From Candidatus Sericytochromatia bacterium (GTDB lineage Bacteria; Cyanobacteriota; Sericytochromatia; JACMPN01), in contig JACMPN010000160.1 in the NCBI GenBank assembly GCA_014377495.1, forward strand, positions 1 to 8,923: a stretch of DNA of 8,923 bases. Direction: 5' to 3'. Of the stretch, positions 1-5,545 are shown piece by piece. A model generated the notes under the pieces. It saw nothing but the letters and a program-made list of their open reading frames with translations. It searched no databases and had not been told where the DNA came from. How positions within the stretch are numbered: the stretch's first letter is position 1; every line of letters starts with the position of its first letter. Both the position numbers and the translations under genes were made by a program.

Positions 1-1226
1 AGCAAAAAGAAGACTCGATCCGGGCCCAGGAGTTTGAAAAGGCCTCCAAGCTGCGGGATCAGGAGCAGGGCCTGCGGGAGCGCATTCGCGAGATCGCCAC
101 CGAATGGCGCTCTGAGCACGGCGTCAACCTGAACCCGCAGGTGGACGAGCAGGACATTGCCGATATCGTCGCCAGCTGGACCGGGATCCCCGTGACCAAG
201 CTTGCCGAAGCGGAAACCGAAAAACTGCTGAAGATGGAAGACGTCCTGCACAAGCGGGTCATCGGCCAGCACGAAGCCATCAAGTCGATCAGCCGGGCCA
301 TCCGCCGGGCCCGGGTCGGCCTGAAGAACCCCAAGCGCCCCATCGGCAGCTTCATCTTCTCCGGCCCCTCCGGTGTCGGTAAGACCGAGTTGGCGAAAGC
401 CTTGGCCGGTTTCTTCTTCGGCACGGAAGACTCGATGATCCGGGTCGACATGTCCGAGTTCATGGAAAAGCACAGCGTCTCCAAGCTGATCGGCTCGCCC
501 CCGGGCTATGTCGGGTATCAGGAAGGCGGCCAGCTGACCGAGTCCGTGCGGCGTAAGCCGTACTCGGTGATCCTCTTCGACGAAATCGAAAAGGCCCACC
601 CGGACGCCTTCAACCTGCTGCTGCAGATCCTCGAAGACGGCCGGTTGACCGACGGCAAGGGCCGCACGGTCGACTTCAAGAACACGATCATCATCATGAC
701 CTCCAACATCGGCGCCCGGGCGATCGAAAAAGGCTCCTCCATCGGCTTCCACACCGGTGAAGAAGGCGATGCCTACAAGCGGATGAAGGATGCCGTGATG
801 AACGAGCTCAAGCAGAACTTCCGTCCGGAGTTCATCAACCGCTTGGACGAGATCATCGTCTTCCACCCGCTGACCCAAGACGAGATCAAAGAGATCGTCG
901 ACATCATGGTCAAGGAACTCAAGGACCGGCTCAAGGAGCAGGAGATCATCGTCGATTTCGACGATTCACTCCGCACGCTGCTGGCCAAAGAGGGCTACAG
1001 CCCCACCTTTGGTGCCCGACCGCTGCGGCGGGCGATCAGCCGGATCGTCGAGGACCCGTTGGCCGAAGAACTGCTCGCCGGGGCGATGCCCAAGAACACG
1101 CAGATTTCCCTCCAGGCTGATGGCGACGGCAAGCTGAAGTGGGAAGTCACGGGCGAAAAGGTCGATGTGACCAAGCCCGAAGAAGCCAAGGGCGAAGAAG
1201 AAGCAACCGCAGCGGCTTCGACATAG
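1..1226 (+). CDS. clpC: ATP-dependent Clp protease ATP-binding subunit ClpC, C-terminal half (5' partial)
   Basis: The frame is open from base 3 and gives the last 407 residues of an AAA+ unfoldase; the N domain and AAA-1 lie outside the window. ClpC forms a cytoplasmic hexamer that unfolds substrates and feeds them to ClpP. Visible residues (numbered from the window edge): a UVR motif at about 1-25 (QEFEKASKLRDQE), which marks ClpC rather than ClpB or ClpA; the second AAA domain with Walker A GPSGVGKT (121-128), pore loop GYVG (168-171), Walker B ILFDEIE (190-196), sensor-1 Asn in MTSN (235), arginine finger in FINRLDE (280) and sensor-2 Arg in GARPLRR (339). An IGF tripeptide at 247-249 fits the ClpP-docking loop, so a working protease partnership is likely. 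The C-terminal tail after about 380 is low-complexity Glu/Ala/Lys. The stop TAG at 1224-1226 is followed by a terminator. Identity is secure; the tail is lineage-specific. Confidence 0.97.
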   Translation, partial: QKEDSIRAQEFEKASKLRDQEQGLRERIREIATEWRSEHGVNLNPQVDEQDIADIVASWTGIPVTKLAEAETEKLLKMEDVLHKRVIGQHEAIKSISRAIRRARVGLKNPKRPIGSFIFSGPSGVGKTELAKALAGFFFGTEDSMIRVDMSEFMEKHSVSKLIGSPPGYVGYQEGGQLTESVRRKPYSVILFDEIEKAHPDAFNLLLQILEDGRLTDGKGRTVDFKNTIIIMTSNIGARAIEKGSSIGFHTGEEGDAYKRMKDAVMNELKQNFRPEFINRLDEIIVFHPLTQDEIKEIVDIMVKELKDRLKEQEIIVDFDDSLRTLLAKEGYSPTFGARPLRRAISRIVEDPLAEELLAGAMPKNTQISLQADGDGKLKWEVTGEKVDVTKPEEAKGEEEATAAAST

Positions 1227-1240
1227 GGCTGATTCACCAG

Positions 1241-1270
1241 AAGAGCGCTCCCTGAAGGGGGCGCTCTTTT
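1241..1270 (+). terminator. Intrinsic terminator after clpC
   Basis: A 12-bp stem (1241-1252 with 1257-1268, one G-T wobble) closes on the four-base loop TGAA and runs into a short T tract (TTTT at 1267-1270). It begins 14 bases after the clpC stop. The T tract is short, but the GC-rich stem and the position make a Rho-independent terminator the simplest reading. Confidence 0.85.
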
Positions 1271-1284
1271 GTGGCCGGGCGGCC

Positions 1285-1319
1285 GTCCGCTGACGATTTG
1301 CGGACCTGCCACGTCAGGT
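1285..1319. repeat. Two short inverted repeats between clpC and the lipoprotein gene
   Basis: GTCCGC (1285-1290) pairs with GCGGAC (1300-1305) across nine bases, and ACCTG (1304-1308) pairs with CAGGT (1315-1319) across six bases. The two overlap by two bases, so as RNA hairpins they would exclude each other. Arms this short can arise by chance in GC-rich DNA; they are noted because they sit upstream of a small gene in a 150-bp spacer with no recognisable sigma-70 promoter. Confidence 0.3.
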
Positions 1320-1344
1320 TTCGCCGGCTTGGGCCGACAAGGCA

Positions 1345-1359
1345 TTGAGATTGTCTCAA
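1345..1359. promoter_or_regulatory. Palindrome TTGAGA-N3-TCTCAA, candidate operator
   Basis: A 15-bp palindrome with perfect 6-bp arms and a 3-base spacer ends 17 bases upstream of the lipoprotein ATG. It is AT-richer than its surroundings. The size and position suit a repressor half-site pair or a small 5'-UTR hairpin. No regulator is encoded nearby, so function is inferred from symmetry and position only. Confidence 0.35.
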
Positions 1360-1363
1360 GGTA

Positions 1364-1374
1364 AAGGGTAGGTG
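1364..1374 (+). promoter_or_regulatory. Ribosome binding site of the small lipoprotein gene
   Basis: AAGGG (1364-1368) lies eight bases before the ATG at 1377, with AGGTG closer in. This purine-rich stretch supports the chosen start of a gene otherwise short enough to be missed. Confidence 0.55.
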
Positions 1375-1376
1375 TT

Positions 1377-1526
1377 ATGTTCAAAGCCGTTTTGGGGATG
1401 ACGCTGGCGGCCATCGTGCTAACAGGGTGTGGTGTCCAGGCAACGACGACGTCGCCGGCGCGGCCTGCCGCCACCGAAGCGCAAAAACCGACGATGGATC
1501 AATACGACCCCGACAGCGCCAGCTAA
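1377..1526 (+). CDS. Small putative lipoprotein (49 aa)
   Basis: This short reading frame encodes a type II signal peptide: Met-Phe-Lys start, a hydrophobic core (AVLGMTLAAIVL) and a lipobox LTGC with Cys18 as the predicted lipidation site and Gly at +2. The expected mature peptide is about 32 residues, rich in Ala, Thr and Pro (TTTSPARPAATEAQ) and ending in an acidic Asp/Ser tail, consistent with a membrane-anchored, disordered peptide. No family is recognised. A plausible ribosome site precedes the ATG, and the gene follows the clpC terminator by about 107 bases, so it probably has its own promoter. Its TAA (1524-1526) overlaps the stop of the convergent thioesterase gene. It resembles the tiny entericidin-like or secretion-anchor lipoproteins only in general form. 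The lipobox makes a real gene likely; function is unknown. Confidence 0.7.
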   Translation: MFKAVLGMTLAAIVLTGCGVQATTTSPARPAATEAQKPTMDQYDPDSAS

Positions 1527-2272
1527 GCCCGGCCCAGCTGACGGCCCAGATGGGCAACGATCGGCGGCGGGTCCCCGTGCAGGTAGAAGTGATCGCCCGC
1601 CATCATGTGGCAGCGGAACGGGCCGTCCGTATGTGCCCGCCACGCGGCCACGTCCTCCGCCGAGACCTCCGGGTCTGCCAGGCCGCCTGAGGCGATGATG
1701 GGGATGCTCAGAGGTGCCTCGGCACGCGAACGATAGCGCTCGCACAGCCCGAAGTCGACCCGCAGCATGGGCAGCAGCATCGCCAGCAGTTCCGGTTCCG
1801 CCAAGACCTCGGCCGGCGTGCCGTTGTACCGGCGCAGGGCGGCAATGAATTCAGGATCCGGCAGGGTATGGATCGCCGGTCTCCGGCTCGGCCGGTCGGG
1901 TGCCCGGGCGCCCGAGGCCCAGAGCCATTGGGGCGCCGCCAGGCCCAGGCGGCGGCAGGCCCGGGCCAACTCGAAGGCGATCCAGGCGCCCATGCTGTGC
2001 CCGAACAGGGCATACGGCCTGTCCATCTCTGGCGCCAATACGGCCACCAGCGCGGCGACTAGGGCCTCCATGTCATCAAGGAGCGGCTCCTGCCAACGAC
2101 GCTCCCGGCCCGGCAGCAGGACAGGAATGACCTGGGCATCCGGTGCCAGGGCAGCTACCCAGGGCAGATAGGCGGTGATGCCGCCGCCGGCATGGGGCAG
2201 GCAAAACAGGCGCATGGGGCCGGCGGGAGTCGCCGCCAGGGTCGGCAGCCAACGGATGATTTCGGTGGACAT
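1523..2272 (-). CDS. Type II thioesterase (GrsT/SrfD-like alpha/beta hydrolase)
   Basis: A 249-residue cytoplasmic alpha/beta hydrolase of the external (type II) thioesterase family. These enzymes hydrolyse misloaded or stalled acyl or aminoacyl groups from phosphopantetheine arms of NRPS and PKS carrier proteins. Seen in the sequence: the N-terminal family signature LFCLPHAGGG (22-31), PGRERR (54-59), the nucleophile elbow GHSMG with Ser93, a lid region at about 125-185, the catalytic Asp in ASGGLADP (Asp200) and the catalytic His in GDHFYLH (His228). The length matches stand-alone members of about 240-260 residues. The start is supported by AGGA seven bases upstream. No NRPS or PKS gene lies in the window, so the carrier-protein partner is unknown; it may serve a cluster elsewhere or a fatty-acyl carrier protein. 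It is codirectional with the RND gene but separated by 192 bp containing a strong inverted repeat. Confidence 0.92.
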   Translation of the reverse strand: MSTEIIRWLPTLAATPAGPMRLFCLPHAGGGITAYLPWVAALAPDAQVIPVLLPGRERRWQEPLLDDMEALVAALVAVLAPEMDRPYALFGHSMGAWIAFELARACRRLGLAAPQWLWASGARAPDRPSRRPAIHTLPDPEFIAALRRYNGTPAEVLAEPELLAMLLPMLRVDFGLCERYRSRAEAPLSIPIIASGGLADPEVSAEDVAAWRAHTDGPFRCHMMAGDHFYLHGDPPPIVAHLGRQLGRA

Positions 2273-2279
2273 GGTGCCA

Positions 2280-2283
2280 TCCT
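2280..2283 (-). promoter_or_regulatory. Shine-Dalgarno of the thioesterase gene
   Basis: On the minus strand AGGA lies seven bases before the ATG (2270-2272). It decides between this start and an overlapping out-of-frame ATG inside the same purine stretch. Confidence 0.6.
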
Positions 2284-2392
2284 ACCAAACAACCGCCGGT
2301 CACTGACCCGTTTCCGGGCGCCGGCAGCGACGGCCATCGGGCCTGGCGCCAAGGTGCCACTCGGAATCCTGTCACGTGCCTGCCGGGCCCCT

Positions 2393-2474
2393 GGGAACGT
2401 AACGGCCGTCCGCTGCTACAGGCTCCCCTGCTCCGCCACCGGGTGCCGCTGACAGGGACGGCCGTTACGTTCCC
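2393..2474. repeat. Perfect 19-bp inverted repeat spanning the RND stop codon
   Basis: GGGAACGTAACGGCCGTCC (2393-2411) is exactly reverse-complementary to 2456-2474, with a 44-base spacer. The distal arm contains the RND stop codon (TAA on the minus strand, 2465-2467), so the last RND codons are part of the repeat. Pairing extends three more bases outward through one G-T wobble. Each arm holds the self-complementary octamer ACGGCCGT. No T tract follows on either strand, so it is not a classical intrinsic terminator. It could be a 3'-end stabilising hairpin, a Rho-associated end, or a small mobile palindromic element. The rest of the 2273-2464 spacer holds no gene that I can support. Confidence 0.85.
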
Positions 2475-5400
2475 GGGCTGACCCGACGTCTGTAGCGGGT
2501 GTACACGTCGTCAAAGGCGCAAAACGCCGCCGGGACGACGACCAGAGTGAACAGGGTCGATGTGATCAGGCCGCCGACGATGACGATCGCCATGGGCTGC
2601 AGGGTCGCCGTCCCTTCGCCGAACCCGATGGCGATGGGGACCATCCCGGTCAGCATGGCGATACTGGTCATCAGGATGGGCCGCAGGCGCTGCGTGCAGG
2701 CATGGGCGATCGCCGCATCCCGGCTCAGGCCTTCACGCTGGCTCTGCAGGGCAAAATCGACCAGTAGGATCGAGTTTTTCGTCGACAGGCCCATCAGCAG
2801 CAAAAAACCCGCCAGGGCGACCACGCCCATCGCCTGGCCGGTGACCAGCAGGGCGATGACGGCCCCCACGGCAGACAGCGGCAGGGTCAGCATGATCGTC
2901 AGCGGTTGCAGGAACCCACGATACAGGGCGACCAGAACCCCGTAGATCAGCAGCAGGCTGACCGGCAAAATGATCCCGAACGCCTCGAACACTTCGCCCA
3001 TCGCCTCGCCGTCGCCGAGGAACCCCCAGTCAATGGCGTCCGGGAGCAGCGATATCCCCTCCAGGCCTTCGACGGCAGCCAGGGCCTGACCCAGGTCGAC
3101 CCCGGGCGGCAGGCTGGCCGACAGGAGGACCTGCCGCTGCCGGTCATTCCGGCGGATCTGGGACGGCCCTGCATCCATACCGATGCGGGCCACGTCGCCG
3201 AGCGGCACGAAGCCCGCCCGCCCGCGCACCGGCAGATGGGCAATCGCCAGGACGTCGCCACGGATCCAGTCAGGCAGGCAGACACGGACTGGCACCTGCT
3301 GGTCGCCGAAGGTCAGTTTCAACAGCTGCCGCTCGCTGACCCCGTCCGTGGCCAACAGAGCCGTGCGGGCGATCGTCTGGGTGGTGATGCCCCGGTCCGC
3401 CGCCCGGTCCTTCATGGGGCGGATCACCAGCTCAGGACTGGTTTCAGCCAAGCTGGAAGTGACATCCTGCAGGACCGGGAGACGGGCCATTTCCCCCTGG
3501 AGGCGGTTGGCCCAGGTGACCAACGCCGCTGAATCCCCGCCTTTGAGCTGCAGGTTGACGGGTTTGGGATAACCCGTCACCGAATGGGAAATCGTGAACC
3601 GGGCCCCCGGGACCGCCGCCAGGTCTGCACGGGCCTGAACCTCCAGCGCCGCATTGCTCAGGGTGCGCTTTCCCGGCTCGACGAGTTGCAGCATCAGCTT
3701 GCCTTCGTTGGGCCGGCGCGGCACCGACGTCCCCACTTGGGCGAAGACACTGGCGACGTCCGCCTGGCGACGCAGGACGGCTGTGGCGGCCCGGACAACC
3801 TGCTCCGTGTCGACGAGCCGGGCCCCGGCAGGGACCGCCACGCTCATACTCACCTGACGGCTGTCCCGCTCGTCGAGAAAGGTCTGGGGCAGGCCCGGCA
3901 CCAGGCTCAGCGTCGCGGCGAAGGCGGCGGCGGCCAAGCCCAGCACGACCCAGCGGTGCCGCAACGAGGCGGCGAGCCAGCGCTGATAATGGCGGCTCCA
4001 CCAGGGCCCGACGACGACGGCAGGACCCCGACTGTGCAGCCACTTGGCCGCCATCGTCGGGATCACGGCCCGGGCGACCAGCAGGGAGAACAGGACCGCC
4101 GCCGCCACGGTGATCCCGAAGGAATGGAAGAACTGGCCGGACAGGCCCGGCATCATCGTCGTCACCGGGACGAAGACGGCGACGATGGTCAGCGTCGTGG
4201 CGATGACCACTACCCCGATTTCGGTGGCCGCCACCAACGCCGCCTCGGCGGGTGCGTAGCCCGCCTGCAGAAAGCGTTCGATGTTCTCGATCTCCACGAT
4301 GGCGTCATCGACCAGCACCCCGACAACCAGGGTCAGGCCGAGCAGGTTCATCTGATGCAGCACCTCGCCGAGACTGTACAGCAGCGCCAGGGTCGCCAGG
4401 ATGGACAGGGGGATGGCGACGGCGCTGATCAGGGTGGCCCGCAGGTTGCGCAAGAAGAGATAGATGACGCCGATGGCCAGCAGCGAGCCCAGGACCAGGG
4501 AGTCGGTCGCCGCTTCGTAGGCGGCGCTGGCGTGTGGTGCCGACGTGAAGACCCGACGGATGGTCACGTCCGGCGGCAGTTGGCCCCGGAGGCTGGCGAC
4601 GGCCCGGTCCGTGGCCGCCGCAACGTTGATCAGGGCCGTGCCGGGGGCCCGGGGGACGTCGAATCCGACGGTCGCCCGGCCGTCCAGCCAGGCACTCTGC
4701 GTGGGGCGGGCCATCGTGTCGCTGACTGTGGCCAGCGCCCCCAGGCGCAGCCAGGCCTGATCCACCGTGGGGATCGGCAGTGCCGCCAGGTCCATCACCG
4801 CCATCGGAGCACCCAGGGTGCGGATCGCCTGCGTCCGGTCCCCGATTTCGGTGCTGCCGCTGGGCAGATCCACGCTCAGCGCCGCCATGCGGGAGGCCAG
4901 CATGTCCACATCCAGCCCCAACCCCTGCAGGCGAGCCGGTTCGGCGATGATCTGGATTTCCCGATAGGTCCCGCCGATGCGGCTAACCTGACTGACGCCG
5001 CTCGCTTTGCGGACCCGGCGCAGGATCGTCGTGTCGATCAGGGTGCTCAGGGCGAGCGAGTCCCGACGATCGCTGAGCACCGCATATACCGCAAACGGGT
5101 CCTCGCTGACCTGAGGCTGGGAGATTTCCGGTTCGTCGATGTCGTTCGGCAACTCGGATCGGGCATGCTGGACGGCCTCGCGCACGTTCGCCAGCGCTTG
5201 ATCGGGATGCACTTCCGGCGCGAAGCGCAAATTGACGACGGCCCGACTGGGCTGGATGTTCGCCTTGATCCCGCGGACATGGGGCAGACTGGCGAGCGCA
5301 TCCTCCAGCTGCCGCACGACGCTGGTCTCGAGCTCGGTCGGCGAAGCGCCGGGCCGGCCAACGCTGACTGTGACCGACAGGAAATTCATTTCCGGCATGT

Positions 5401-5506
5401 CGCTGACACCGAGATGATGCCAGGCCCGTACGCCGGCCAAGAGGGTGAAAAGACAGCCCAGGATAACCAGGATCGGGCGCTTCAGGGCCCACGCCGACAG
5501 GTTCAT
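2465..5506 (-). CDS. Efflux RND transporter permease (HAE-1/AcrB family)
   Basis: A full-length 1013-residue inner-membrane pump of the resistance-nodulation-division superfamily; AcrB-type relatives export hydrophobic or amphiphilic compounds using the proton gradient. It has the duplicated layout: TM1 at about 10-28, a large periplasmic loop (about 30-333), TM2-TM6 (about 335-484), TM7 (about 518-538), a second periplasmic loop (about 540-840) and TM8-TM12 (about 842-996). The proton-relay residues are present: Asp400-Asp401 in GVLVDDAIVEIEN (TM4) and Lys910 in GLSTKNSILLVDF (TM10). LRPILMTSIAMLTG (941-954) is the conserved TM11 region. The MNLSAWALKRP start is typical of the family, although no clear Shine-Dalgarno precedes it. 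No membrane-fusion protein or outer-membrane channel lies in the window, so substrate and partners cannot be assigned. It begins 39 bp after the PP2C-GAF gene and is probably cotranscribed with it. Confidence 0.97.
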   Translation of the reverse strand: MNLSAWALKRPILVILGCLFTLLAGVRAWHHLGVSDMPEMNFLSVTVSVGRPGASPTELETSVVRQLEDALASLPHVRGIKANIQPSRAVVNLRFAPEVHPDQALANVREAVQHARSELPNDIDEPEISQPQVSEDPFAVYAVLSDRRDSLALSTLIDTTILRRVRKASGVSQVSRIGGTYREIQIIAEPARLQGLGLDVDMLASRMAALSVDLPSGSTEIGDRTQAIRTLGAPMAVMDLAALPIPTVDQAWLRLGALATVSDTMARPTQSAWLDGRATVGFDVPRAPGTALINVAAATDRAVASLRGQLPPDVTIRRVFTSAPHASAAYEAATDSLVLGSLLAIGVIYLFLRNLRATLISAVAIPLSILATLALLYSLGEVLHQMNLLGLTLVVGVLVDDAIVEIENIERFLQAGYAPAEAALVAATEIGVVVIATTLTIVAVFVPVTTMMPGLSGQFFHSFGITVAAAVLFSLLVARAVIPTMAAKWLHSRGPAVVVGPWWSRHYQRWLAASLRHRWVVLGLAAAAFAATLSLVPGLPQTFLDERDSRQVSMSVAVPAGARLVDTEQVVRAATAVLRRQADVASVFAQVGTSVPRRPNEGKLMLQLVEPGKRTLSNAALEVQARADLAAVPGARFTISHSVTGYPKPVNLQLKGGDSAALVTWANRLQGEMARLPVLQDVTSSLAETSPELVIRPMKDRAADRGITTQTIARTALLATDGVSERQLLKLTFGDQQVPVRVCLPDWIRGDVLAIAHLPVRGRAGFVPLGDVARIGMDAGPSQIRRNDRQRQVLLSASLPPGVDLGQALAAVEGLEGISLLPDAIDWGFLGDGEAMGEVFEAFGIILPVSLLLIYGVLVALYRGFLQPLTIMLTLPLSAVGAVIALLVTGQAMGVVALAGFLLLMGLSTKNSILLVDFALQSQREGLSRDAAIAHACTQRLRPILMTSIAMLTGMVPIAIGFGEGTATLQPMAIVIVGGLITSTLFTLVVVPAAFCAFDDVYTRYRRRVSPGT

Positions 5507-5511
5507 ACAGG

Positions 5512-5539
5512 CCGGCCGGACCGGGTGGGGTCTGGCCGG
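5512..5539 (-). promoter_or_regulatory. GC-rich hairpin just upstream of the RND start codon
   Basis: Arms 5512-5522 and 5529-5539 match at 10 of 11 positions around a 6-base loop. In the minus-strand transcript this makes a 6-bp CCGGCC/GGCCGG helix, an A-C mismatch and a 4-bp helix, ending five bases before the RND AUG. It fills most of the 39-bp gap after the phosphatase stop and covers the place where a Shine-Dalgarno should be; none is visible. It could tie RND translation to ribosomes arriving from the upstream gene, or attenuate read-through. No U tract follows, so a terminator is less likely. Confidence 0.5.
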
Positions 5540-5545
5540 GCAGAC

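Noticed and set aside
1280..2415. The 13-mer CGGCCGTCCGCTG present in two separate spacers (1280-1292 and 2403-2415) as a dispersed repeat
   Set aside because: In a GC-rich window of this size a few shared 13-mers are expected by chance, and the surrounding bases do not match beyond it.
1523..5506. A single operon running from the RND gene into the thioesterase gene
   Set aside because: A 192-bp gap with a strong inverted repeat separates them, and the thioesterase has its own Shine-Dalgarno. Cotranscription is possible but not supported.
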